Source: Lachnospiraceae bacterium (GTDB lineage: Bacteria > Bacillota > Clostridia > Lachnospirales > Lachnospiraceae). From it: 33,286 bases of DNA. Location of the stretch: contig WQST01000004.1 in NCBI GenBank assembly GCA_009787745.1, positions 1 to 33,286 on the forward strand, given 5' to 3'. The notes under the pieces were generated by a model, which saw nothing but the letters and a program-made list of their open reading frames with translations, had not been told where the DNA came from and did not search any database. A program made the translations under genes and the position numbers. Of this stretch, positions 1-9,055 are shown piece after piece (within the stretch, counting starts at the first letter, position 1; every line of letters starts with the position of its first letter).

Positions 1-329
<329 letters not shown>

Positions 330-447
330 TTATTTTCTCCTTATTATATAATTTTCTGACTTAGTATTGCTCTTTATATTATAATTCCTGCGGAACCATA
401 ATATTTTTATGCGCGCTAATACTGCGCAGGTCTAATGCCTAGCGTCA

Positions 448-732
448 TTATACCGTGATTGCGAGAATATCATTTTGTTTAACAATAATGTATTCCACAT
501 CATCAATCTTTACTTCTGTTCCGGAATATTTGGAGTAGATGACCTGATCTCCCACTTTTACTTCCATCTTAATTTCTTTTCCGTCAACGCATCCGCCCGG
601 ACCAACGGCGATAACTTCCGCCTGCTGGGGTTTTTCTTTACTCTGTCCGGGTAAAACAATCCCTGACTTGGTCGTTTCTTCTGCGACCAATTGCTTTAAG
701 ACTACTCTGTCTCCTAATGGTACTAATTTCAT
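448..732 (-). CDS. groES: Co-chaperonin GroES
   Basis: MKLVPLGDRVVLKQLVAEETTKSGIVLPGQSKEKPQQAEVIAVGPGG...; ATG at 730-732 with a Shine-Dalgarno (aggaggaaatctt) upstream; the ORF-track extension to 819 reads through the promoter/CIRCE region. Confidence 0.97.
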   Translation of the reverse strand: MKLVPLGDRVVLKQLVAEETTKSGIVLPGQSKEKPQQAEVIAVGPGGCVDGKEIKMEVKVGDQVIYSKYSGTEVKIDDVEYIIVKQNDILAITV

Positions 733-785
733 GTAAGATTTCCTCCTTGCTATTTTTCGTATCTTATATGTTCGTTTACAGTTTG

Positions 786-812
786 TTAGCACTCGATGTG
801 GACGAGTGCCAA
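786..812 (-). promoter_or_regulatory. CIRCE element (HrcA operator) upstream of groESL
   Basis: TTAGCACTC-N9-GAGTGCCAA; matches TTAGCACTC-N9-GAGTGCTAA with one mismatch, located just upstream of groES. Confidence 0.95.
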
Positions 813-912
813 TCGACATTATCTATATTATCGCTATTCAAAAATAAATGCAATAGGAAATTGTTATTTTATAAAAAATTTAGAATCTGTTTATCCGACA
901 CTCTGATAAACT

Positions 913-941
913 TTGTCGGTTGATGATTAAGATGATATTAT
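913..941 (+). promoter_or_regulatory. Putative sigma-A promoter for the ABC transporter operon
   Basis: TTGTCG - 17 nt - TATTAT upstream of the ATG at 1001. Confidence 0.5.
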
Positions 942-953
942 ATATAATCATAA

Positions 954-970
954 TACAACACGTTGTTGTA
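954..970. promoter_or_regulatory. Putative repressor operator (perfect palindrome)
   Basis: TACAACA-CGT-TGTTGTA just downstream of the predicted -10; position typical of an operator for a TetR/MarR-type local repressor. Confidence 0.45.
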
Positions 971-1000
971 ACTATCAAGATTTTTGAAGTGGGATTCTGA

Positions 1001-1951
1001 ATGGAGAAACATATGTCAGTAATACAAGTAGAAAGGCTTACAAAAGACTATGGGCATAACCGCGGTGTTTTCGATGTGTCTTTTGATGTGAACGAAGGTG
1101 AAGTTTTCGGTTTCCTCGGCCCCAACGGGGCAGGGAAAACGACCACCATCCGCCATATCATGGGCTTTTCCCGCCCACAGGCGGGGACGACCAAGGTGAG
1201 AGGATTAGACAGTTGGAAATGGCATTACGATATTCAGCAGAATGTCGGGTATCTTCCCGGCGAAATTGCTTTGCCCGAAAACCTTACCGGAACACAATTT
1301 ATCAAAATGATGGCTGAACTTCGCGGCATGTCGGATATGGCTTATCCCGAAATCTTAATAAAGCGGTTTGAACTTTGCGCATCAGGCGGCCTTAAGAGGA
1401 TGTCATTGGGAATGAAACGAAAACTGGCGGTCGTTACGGCTTTTATGCACGACCCCAAGATTTTGATTCTTGATGAACCAACAAGCGGGCTTGACCCTGT
1501 TATGCAAGATATTTTTATTGATTTCATCAAAGAAGAAAAAGGGCGCGGTAAGACAATTCTTCTGTCGTCACATATATTTAATGAAGTGGATGCGACTTGC
1601 GACCGAATTGCCATCATCAAAGACGGGCGGTTGGTATCTACTTTTGTGGCGGATGACCTGCGCCATAACGACAGCAAGCAATGGCGGATTGAATTTACGA
1701 ACGAAGAGGATTTTGCCAAATTTAATATTTATGCGCAAAAGTCGGAATTATATAGTATTTTGTCCGTAAAGCCGCAACATAATCAACTTCAATTATTAGT
1801 TAAGGACAGCGAGATAAATACATTAATAGCGGAACTGTCTAAATACTCACTGCTCTATTTTAAGGAAATAAAATTGACGCTTGAGGATTATTTCATGAAA
1901 TTTTATGACCGTAACGCAAAGACGGGAGGTAGCGCAAATGCCGTACATTGA
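1001..1951 (+). CDS. ABC transporter ATP-binding protein
   Basis: Walker A GPNGAGKTT, signature SLGMKRKLA, Walker B ILILDEPTSGLDP. Confidence 0.92.
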   Translation: MEKHMSVIQVERLTKDYGHNRGVFDVSFDVNEGEVFGFLGPNGAGKTTTIRHIMGFSRPQAGTTKVRGLDSWKWHYDIQQNVGYLPGEIALPENLTGTQFIKMMAELRGMSDMAYPEILIKRFELCASGGLKRMSLGMKRKLAVVTAFMHDPKILILDEPTSGLDPVMQDIFIDFIKEEKGRGKTILLSSHIFNEVDATCDRIAIIKDGRLVSTFVADDLRHNDSKQWRIEFTNEEDFAKFNIYAQKSELYSILSVKPQHNQLQLLVKDSEINTLIAELSKYSLLYFKEIKLTLEDYFMKFYDRNAKTGGSANAVH

Positions 1952-2861
1952 AATCAGCGGGATAAAAAAGGATTACGGCGACGGACGCGGTAATTTTGAT
2001 TTAAACCTTTCCATTGAACGCGGTGAGGTTTTCGGATTCGTCGGTACAAACGGCGCGGGTAAAACTACCCTGATCCGGCAAATGATGGGATTTTTACGCC
2101 CCGAAGACGGCAGCATAAAAATAAACGGGCTGGATTCGTGGGAAGATTCCGCCGAGTTAAAGAGATATATCGGCTATGTACCCGGGGAGATTGCTTTCCC
2201 TGACGCACCTTCAGGTACCGTCTTTTTACGGCGTCAAGCCGAACTTTTGGGGCTTAAGGATATGTCCCGCGCCGATGAAATCATTAATAAATTACAGCTT
2301 GACCCGACCGCGAACTTGAAGCGGATGAGTAAGGGCATGAAACAAAAAACCGCAATTGTGGCGGCTTTTATGGCTGATTTTGATATCCTGATATTGGATG
2401 AGCCGACCACGGGACTTGACCCTTTAATGCGACGTGAATTCGTCGAGATTCTTAATGAGGAAAAGAAAAAAGGTAAAACAATTTTTATGTCAAGCCATAT
2501 GTTTGAGGAAGTTGAGCATACTTGCGATAAAGTTGCGCTTATTAAGGAAGGCAGAATTATCGCCGTAAAAGACACGCTCGAGATTAGGCATAATACAAAA
2601 AAGGTTTATAAAATTGAATTTAGCTCCGCAGAAGACTACAAACTTTTTATCACCGAAGCTTTTGATTTTTCCGAACAGCGTGAAGATTATCAACAAGTAA
2701 TCGTCAAAATTAACGATACCGATATTAACCGTTTCTTCTCGGTGCTTAAGAATTATCATATGAAGTTTTTAACCGAAATAAAATATTCGCTCGAACAATA
2801 TTTCAAGAACTTATATTCTTTAACGGGTGAAAATCAAGGAGGAAAAAGCGATGTTCTGTAA
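1938..2861 (+). CDS. ABC transporter ATP-binding protein (second, tandem copy)
   Basis: Walker A GTNGAGKTT, SKGMKQKTA, ILILDEPTTGLDP; likely start MPYIEISG at 1938 (RBS gggaggt), overlapping the preceding CDS. Confidence 0.92.
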   Translation: MPYIEISGIKKDYGDGRGNFDLNLSIERGEVFGFVGTNGAGKTTLIRQMMGFLRPEDGSIKINGLDSWEDSAELKRYIGYVPGEIAFPDAPSGTVFLRRQAELLGLKDMSRADEIINKLQLDPTANLKRMSKGMKQKTAIVAAFMADFDILILDEPTTGLDPLMRREFVEILNEEKKKGKTIFMSSHMFEEVEHTCDKVALIKEGRIIAVKDTLEIRHNTKKVYKIEFSSAEDYKLFITEAFDFSEQREDYQQVIVKINDTDINRFFSVLKNYHMKFLTEIKYSLEQYFKNLYSLTGENQGGKSDVL

Positions 2862-4086
2862 AACAATATTTAAGCAAACACTTAACCAAAACTGGAAGCT
2901 GTGGATGATCTTTACGATCATTCCGACGATAATGAGTATGCTTATTATTACGGTCTATGACCCCAAGATGGTTCAGGGGATGATGAATATGATCCAAAAT
3001 GTTCCCGGGGTAGGCGATATCCTAGGCGACCGGATTGAAACAATGTCGTCCCTACTCGCAATGCTCGGCGAAAACTTCTATATGCTGCCGGGATATATTT
3101 TACCGCTCATATACGTTATCATGACCGCTAATTCGCTTATTGCTTCACAAGTAGACAGAGGTTCGATGGCGTATATCCTATCCACGCCGATTAAACGCAC
3201 AAAGGTCGTTAGGACACAGGCTTTTTATCTGATTACAGCTATTTTCTGTACTTTCCTTGTGATAACCACCTTCGGTTTTGTGGCTGTGCAAGCCAAACAT
3301 AACGCTCTTTGGGGGCAGGCTTATACCGCCGATGTAAAAGCCGCTTCTACTGTTTTGAATTTTGACAATGATACTGTCGCAAACGACCTAACGCTTATCC
3401 TTAATAATCAAGACGCCGTTCGCGCAGGGGCAAAAGCGAGAGGAATTGACGATGATGTATATATTGTATATCTGGGGTTAAAAATGAGTGCCGCGGAAGA
3501 GAGTGCGGCGCCAACAGAACAAGCCAAAGAAATGCAGGAAAAATTGATGAGCGGAATTGTCGCCGCCGCTGATGCACTTGATATGGAAGCCGCCGATCTT
3601 ACAACAGACATGAGTAAAATCAAGGGTAATTCCCACGCCATGGCGGCGGCCGTTAAAGCTTCCGGCTTACCGCAGGAACTTTTTACCGCCTTTATCAATA
3701 GGCAGTTGGCGACAGATGAAATCACCTTCGATAAAGGTGTTGACTTTAGTGTAAAAGGTTATTTAATGATAAACCTTGGTGCATTCCTGATGTTTTTCGC
3801 TATTTCGAGTATATCATTCCTGTTCTCCTGTGTTTTCAATTTGACCAAAAATTCACTTGCGTTAGGAGCGGGCATCCCGATTGCCTTCTTCATTTTTCAC
3901 CTTATGTCCCAATTCGGGTCAAGCCTTGAAAATCTCAAATATCTTTCACTTAACACGCTTTTTGCCGCCCATGAAATTGTGATTGACGGAGTATATATTC
4001 CGCAGTTCATTGCGCTGGCGGTAATCGGGTCGGTACTTTATTTGGTCGGGATTAAAGTATTTAAGGAAAAAGATTTGCCGTTATAG
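2851..4086 (+). CDS. ABC-2 type transporter permease
   Basis: Start MFCKTIFKQTLNQNWKLW at 2851 after RBS aaggagg; several TM segments; overlaps the upstream ATPase. Confidence 0.85.
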   Translation: MFCKTIFKQTLNQNWKLWMIFTIIPTIMSMLIITVYDPKMVQGMMNMIQNVPGVGDILGDRIETMSSLLAMLGENFYMLPGYILPLIYVIMTANSLIASQVDRGSMAYILSTPIKRTKVVRTQAFYLITAIFCTFLVITTFGFVAVQAKHNALWGQAYTADVKAASTVLNFDNDTVANDLTLILNNQDAVRAGAKARGIDDDVYIVYLGLKMSAAEESAAPTEQAKEMQEKLMSGIVAAADALDMEAADLTTDMSKIKGNSHAMAAAVKASGLPQELFTAFINRQLATDEITFDKGVDFSVKGYLMINLGAFLMFFAISSISFLFSCVFNLTKNSLALGAGIPIAFFIFHLMSQFGSSLENLKYLSLNTLFAAHEIVIDGVYIPQFIALAVIGSVLYLVGIKVFKEKDLPL

Positions 4087-4099
4087 GCATAATAAAATC

Positions 4100-4202
4100 A
4101 ATGCCATCAACTTAGGAAGTGTCAATCCCCCTACGGTTAGCGTCACTAGCCAAGGGATTCCGGCCGAAGCCCGGAATGACGAATGCTTAAGTTGATGACA
4201 TT
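4100..4202. repeat. Nested palindromic repeat element with terminal inverted repeats (MITE/REP-like)
   Basis: AATGCCATCAACTTA (4100-4114) pairs with TAAGTTGATGACATT (4188-4202); internal ATTCCGG...CCGGAAT and AATCCC...GGGATT arms. Confidence 0.55.
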
Positions 4203-4227
4203 GTCTTAAAGTGAAAGCTTGAGATAC

Positions 4228-5397
4228 TTAACCAAGTGCTTTTAACAAACGATAAAATGCTGTTTCCAAAGTTTTACGCGGGCAGGCTATGTTAATACGC
4301 TCAAAACCTTCGCCGCATCCGCCGAATTGCCGCCCGCTGTAAAGCCAAAGCCCTGCTTTCTTAATAATCAAATCCTCTCGCTCTTCTTCATTCAGCGAAA
4401 GCCCGCGGCAATCAAGCCATATCAGATAAGTTCCCTCAGGTTCAATAAGCCGTATCCCTTGCAACCGGTTTTGCAGAAAAACTCTAACGAAATCAATATT
4501 ACTTTGTAAATATTGATTCAATTGCTCAACCCATTCGCGCCCGCCCTCATAAGCCGCCTGACTGGCAATCAAGCCGAAGTAATTAAGCCGCCCATAACCT
4601 GTTTTTGCCATCGCTTTATTGAACTTAACTCTTAAATCTTTATTGGCAATAAAGATATTAGCGACTTGCAAACCGGCTAAGTTAAAAGTCATGCTCGGTG
4701 AAGTTAGGTTAATCGTTATTTGTTCAAATTCCTTTTTTATTCCGGCGAAAACCGTGTGCTTATGACTGGGATAAACGAAATCACAATGACTTTCATCGCT
4801 TAAAACAATAACCCCATGACGGGCGCAAATATCGCCCATCCGTTTAAGTTCCTCATTTTTAAAAACGCGCCCAACGGGATTATGAGGATTACACAGGATA
4901 AATATCTTCACATTGTTTTTAATTATCTTGTTCTCAAAATCACCAAAATCAATTTCATAATGAAGGTTATTCAAGTGTAAATCGTTGGTCACTAATTTGC
5001 GGGAACTGTGAAGAATTTCATCACAAAAAGGATAGTAGACAGGCGGCTGAACAAGTATTCCGTCGCCCTTTTCCGTAAAAGCACGAATAGCCGTCGAAAT
5101 AGCAAAAACAATGCCCGGCGTTTTGACTAACCATTCTTCTTTTAACTTGTAATTATGATATTTACGATACCATTTTTCGATCGCGTTAAAATACTCACTC
5201 TTCGCTTCCGAATAACCGTATATACCCAGTTCAGCACCTTCTTTTACCTTGTCCTGAACACATGGCGGTACCCGAAAGTCCATATCCGCTACCCATAGCG
5301 GCAGCAAACCATCAGGTTTGCCGAGTTCCGCAGAAAAATCGTATTTCCACGAATTAGTATTTTTGCGGTCGATAATTTCATCAAAGTTATATTTCAT
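4228..5397 (-). CDS. PLP-dependent aminotransferase, PatB/MalY family (putative C-S lyase)
   Basis: MKYNFDEIIDRKNTNSWKYD...LPLWVADMDFRVPPCV...CNPHNPVGRVF...LSDESHCDFVYP. Confidence 0.9.
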   Translation of the reverse strand: MKYNFDEIIDRKNTNSWKYDFSAELGKPDGLLPLWVADMDFRVPPCVQDKVKEGAELGIYGYSEAKSEYFNAIEKWYRKYHNYKLKEEWLVKTPGIVFAISTAIRAFTEKGDGILVQPPVYYPFCDEILHSSRKLVTNDLHLNNLHYEIDFGDFENKIIKNNVKIFILCNPHNPVGRVFKNEELKRMGDICARHGVIVLSDESHCDFVYPSHKHTVFAGIKKEFEQITINLTSPSMTFNLAGLQVANIFIANKDLRVKFNKAMAKTGYGRLNYFGLIASQAAYEGGREWVEQLNQYLQSNIDFVRVFLQNRLQGIRLIEPEGTYLIWLDCRGLSLNEEEREDLIIKKAGLWLYSGRQFGGCGEGFERINIACPRKTLETAFYRLLKALG

Positions 5398-5856
5398 TCC
5401 AAAACCCCCGATTACAAATGTTTTATATTAGTTTTCCCGTAAATAATTATCCGGCTATTATGCGTAATATGCTTGTTAGATACTAAGACCCACCTAAGAT
5501 AAATCGCTTGGGCGGGAGGGGGAATAGTACGAATTATAAGCAGATAGTCACAATCACTAGCCATTATGTTATGGTACACAGACTATAAAACTTGTTATCC
5601 TTGACACACTTTAAGTATAGCACAAACTCATTATTTTTGCACGATAATTATAGTAAAAATTACCCAAAAATATCACCAAAAATATCCTGTTTTTTTTGAC
5701 AGATAAAGTTGTCTTTTGTGCTGAATTTACTTTGGCTTAGATATTGCTTTTTCATTCAATAAATTGTATGTTAATTATAGGTCACTTCATAGATTTATTT
5801 CGGTAATAAATGTAAAGCAACCGAGAATTAACAGCACAGGCACAGAAAGGAAAAAC

Positions 5857-7401
5857 ATGGCAATCAAATATAAAAACCCTATCCTCAAAGGCTTCTACCC
5901 TGACCCCGGCATCTGCCGAAAAGGTGATGATTATTATATGGTAACGAGCTCATTTGAGTTTTTCCCCGGTGTGCCGATTTTTCACTCAAAGGATTTAGTT
6001 AACTGGACACAAATCGGACATTGCCTGACCCGCGAAAGTCAACTGCCATTACATAATGTTAGATATTCGATGGGAATTTTCGCCCCCGTAATCCGCTATC
6101 ATAAGCAGAAAGACCGTTTCTATATGGTCACTACCAATGTGACTAAATTCGGTAATTTTTTCGTTTATGCCGACGACCCTTTAGGCGAATGGTCTGAGCC
6201 GATTTTGATAAACCAGGGCGGTATTGACCCTTCTTTATTCTTTGAAGATGATGGTACTGCTTACTTTATCTCCAATGCGTATGAGGGGGACGACCCAAGA
6301 AGCGGCTTTTTATTATCGCAGATTGACTTGGAAACGGGTCGCCTTCTTACTAAACCAACTCCTGTTTGGGGCGGTATCGGCGAAAGTGCGCCGGAAGCTC
6401 CTCACATCTATAAAATCGGGGCTTGGTACTATCAAATGATTGCCGAGGGCGGCACTGAACTCGGGCATATGGAGACGATTGCCAGAAGCAGGAATTTATT
6501 CGGCCCTTATGAACCATGCCCGATGAATCCGATTCTGACGCATCGCAATAAGAAAAACCATCAGATCCAAGCAACAGGACATGCCGATTTGATTCAGGAT
6601 ATCTATGGTGAATGGTGGGCGGTTTTTCTCGGCTACCGCGAAACTCATGCCTATTTCCATCATCTCGGCCGCGAAACTTTTCTGGCGCCTGTGGAATGGG
6701 TTGATGAATGGCCGATTATAAACGGCGGCAGAGCCATTGAATTTGAAATGAATGTTCCTTCAAAAGCAGTTATTTTGCAATCACGTGTTAATGAATATCA
6801 CACCGATTTTACTAAAGGTATTGAACTGCCCTTTGTTCATTTACGAAATCCTTATCCGGAAAATTATGAATCAACTGAAAGCGGACTTAAATTGATTGGT
6901 TCTGAATTTAATCTCGCTGATGAAGACAGTCCGACTTTTCTCGGATTCCGCCAAAAAGACCATGAAAGCAGGCTAGAAATTGATTTTTCATTTTCACCTA
7001 TTGTTAATGGCGATGAAGCCGGAGTGACGGTTTTTTATAAGCACGATGCACATATGGATGTTTATGTGGGTATGGAAAATGGACGGAGATTTCTATGTTT
7101 TAAGAAATCTGTCGGCGATATTCTTCACATATGTGCATACTTGCCGATTTTCGAAGGTGAACTTAGCGATGATAAGATTACCATTATAGTCAAGTCAGAT
7201 AAATTGAAATATTATTTTTCGGCGGTTGTAGACGGAAAAGAAATATTCCTCGGCGAAGGTTTGACCAGATATGTCTCAACCGAAAGTCATCAATTAGGTT
7301 TCACCGGAACATTCCTTGCCATTTATGCTACCGGAAATGGCAAGAAGGCATCAAGTGACGCCCTCTTTTCGCGGTTTGAGTATTATGGGTTTGATGATTA
7401 G
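5857..7401 (+). CDS. Glycoside hydrolase family 43 (beta-xylosidase / arabinofuranosidase-like)
   Basis: KNPILKGFYPDPGICRKGDDYYMVTSSFEFFPGVPIFHSKDLVNW, GGIDPSLFFEDDGTAYF; start at 5857 (RBS gaaagg) rather than 5764. Confidence 0.92.
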   Translation: MAIKYKNPILKGFYPDPGICRKGDDYYMVTSSFEFFPGVPIFHSKDLVNWTQIGHCLTRESQLPLHNVRYSMGIFAPVIRYHKQKDRFYMVTTNVTKFGNFFVYADDPLGEWSEPILINQGGIDPSLFFEDDGTAYFISNAYEGDDPRSGFLLSQIDLETGRLLTKPTPVWGGIGESAPEAPHIYKIGAWYYQMIAEGGTELGHMETIARSRNLFGPYEPCPMNPILTHRNKKNHQIQATGHADLIQDIYGEWWAVFLGYRETHAYFHHLGRETFLAPVEWVDEWPIINGGRAIEFEMNVPSKAVILQSRVNEYHTDFTKGIELPFVHLRNPYPENYESTESGLKLIGSEFNLADEDSPTFLGFRQKDHESRLEIDFSFSPIVNGDEAGVTVFYKHDAHMDVYVGMENGRRFLCFKKSVGDILHICAYLPIFEGELSDDKITIIVKSDKLKYYFSAVVDGKEIFLGEGLTRYVSTESHQLGFTGTFLAIYATGNGKKASSDALFSRFEYYGFDD

Positions 7402-7430
7402 GGCAAGTAAAATAAATAGGCTATCATAAA

Positions 7431-8276
7431 TTAAGCAAGGGCTTTAATCTCATTTGAGTTTACCATAAATGTTGTTTTGCTTTCCAATCTATATTTTCCG
7501 ATTAAATCATCTACTCTTACGTTTTGATGAACAATTCCATGAATATCATTTAAAAGCTCAGTATAATTATCGGATTGAAAAATATTTCTACCAATAGATA
7601 TACCCTTTGCTCCGCAATCCATAGCATTGCTTATCATCGTTAATAATGATTCTGTATCCATCTGCTGCCCACCTGCGATTATTACCGGTATTTGACAACT
7701 TTCAATTACCTCTGCAAATCCTGATTTTGAATTACAATAATTCACTTTAACCATATCAGCACCAAGTTCATCCATAACCCGAACTGCATGTTTTATATAT
7801 TTAATATCCCATTCATTATCAATTTTATCACCTCTTACATAAACCATTGCAATTAAAGGCATTCCTGCATCATTACAATCCTGAATTATATTTGCCGTAT
7901 CTTGTAGCATTTTAGCCTCATATCCATTTCCTAAATTAATATGTATAGATACAGCATCACATCCCATTCGTACTGCTTCTTTAACTGTTGCTGTTTGAAT
8001 TTTTAATAATCCTGATGTGCTTAGTGCTGTGCTGCCCGATAAATGCATAATCAATCCTATATCATTATTGTTTAACAATTGATAATTATTCTTTATCGGT
8101 CCTCCATGCAAAATCATAGAATCTACAATTTTACACTCCATAATCTTTTGTAATGTATCTCCTAATTTCTCTAATCCTTTAATTGGACCTTCTGAGAATC
8201 CATGATCTAAGGGTAAAATAATTGCTCTTTCATGCCCTCTGAAAATACGGCTCATTCGTTTTTCTTTACCATTCAT
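7431..8276 (-). CDS. 2-amino-3,7-dideoxy-D-threo-hept-6-ulosonate synthase-like class I aldolase (MJ0400 / GriI family)
   Basis: MSRIFRGHERAIILPLDHGFSEGPIKGLE...MGCDAVSIHINLGNGYEAKML...PLIAMVYVRGDKI...GADMVKVNYC...PVIIAGGQ...GAKGISIGRNIFQ; RBS aggagg before ATG. Confidence 0.85.
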   Translation of the reverse strand: MNGKEKRMSRIFRGHERAIILPLDHGFSEGPIKGLEKLGDTLQKIMECKIVDSMILHGGPIKNNYQLLNNNDIGLIMHLSGSTALSTSGLLKIQTATVKEAVRMGCDAVSIHINLGNGYEAKMLQDTANIIQDCNDAGMPLIAMVYVRGDKIDNEWDIKYIKHAVRVMDELGADMVKVNYCNSKSGFAEVIESCQIPVIIAGGQQMDTESLLTMISNAMDCGAKGISIGRNIFQSDNYTELLNDIHGIVHQNVRVDDLIGKYRLESKTTFMVNSNEIKALA

Positions 8277-8287
8277 TTGTTATCCTC

Positions 8288-9055
8288 CTAATTAGTTATC
8301 TTCAGCAAATATTGTATATTTTTATACAATATATTATCCATATCACCATCATTACATGATAGCTGTTTTATATTCACTAAACCACATATCGGCTTATATA
8401 ATGGAAATTCACTTCCAAATATCAGCTTTGTACTGCCACATTTTTTTAGTGCTTCTTCTATTCCCGCGTAACTGCCTTGAGAAGTTTCCAGAAAAACATT
8501 GTCAAATTTCGCCGCATATTCTATCGCGTCCACATCTGACGGACCAAATCCCATGTGTCCAATAATAAATTTCGTCTTGGGAAAAAGTTTGGCTAAAGCT
8601 CCCATTTTTTTAGTAGAAGCACCTGGGGAGTATAAAGTATGGCTATAAAAAGGCACTTCCAATTGCCCGCATAGATCTGCCAAATCTAATACCGTTTGAG
8701 ATGCTAATGAAAAACCATGTATTAGAGGAGCCAATTTCAATCCGGAAAATCCTCTCTTTATCCCGCTTTCAAATTCTAATAAAGCTTCTTCTCTTTTTAA
8801 AGGATTTACACAATAAAAACCATAGAACTTTCCCGGTTCCTTCCTTATTATATTTTCAACAATATCATTGGGAATATATTCACCGTCCGGCTTTTCTTCT
8901 CCGGTAATATATTTTGTCATCCTTTTTACATTAACCATTCCTCCCGGCACCAAAACTGCTTTGTCTATACCTGCCAGCTTCATGTCATTATTTAATTCTT
9001 CAATCGTACCATAATTACTCTTTCCAATATGCGCATGTCCATCAATTATCATCAC
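8288..9055 (-). CDS. Amidohydrolase-superfamily (amidohydrolase_2) metal-dependent hydrolase
   Basis: IIDGHAHIG (HxH), PFYSHTLYSPG, KFIIGHMGFG, LIFGSEFP motifs. Confidence 0.85.
   Translation of the reverse strand: MMIIDGHAHIGKSNYGTIEELNNDMKLAGIDKAVLVPGGMVNVKRMTKYITGEEKPDGEYIPNDIVENIIRKEPGKFYGFYCVNPLKREEALLEFESGIKRGFSGLKLAPLIHGFSLASQTVLDLADLCGQLEVPFYSHTLYSPGASTKKMGALAKLFPKTKFIIGHMGFGPSDVDAIEYAAKFDNVFLETSQGSYAGIEEALKKCGSTKLIFGSEFPLYKPICGLVNIKQLSCNDGDMDNILYKNIQYLLKITN

Noticed and set aside
448-819. ORF-track N-terminal extension of GroES to 819
   Set aside because: Extension covers the CIRCE element and promoter; canonical start MKLVPLGDR at 732 has a Shine-Dalgarno
1342-1719. Minus-strand 125-aa ORF opposite the first ABC ATPase
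   Set aside because: Antisense shadow of a strongly supported CDS with no recognisable domain; same reasoning for 2234..2575, 2490..2759, 2803..2997 and 3408..3725
5489-5516. Hairpin CCCACCTAAG-N8-CTTGGGCGGG as a terminator or riboswitch
   Set aside because: One mismatch and one wobble pair, no U-tract, and no conserved riboswitch motif recognised; too weak to call
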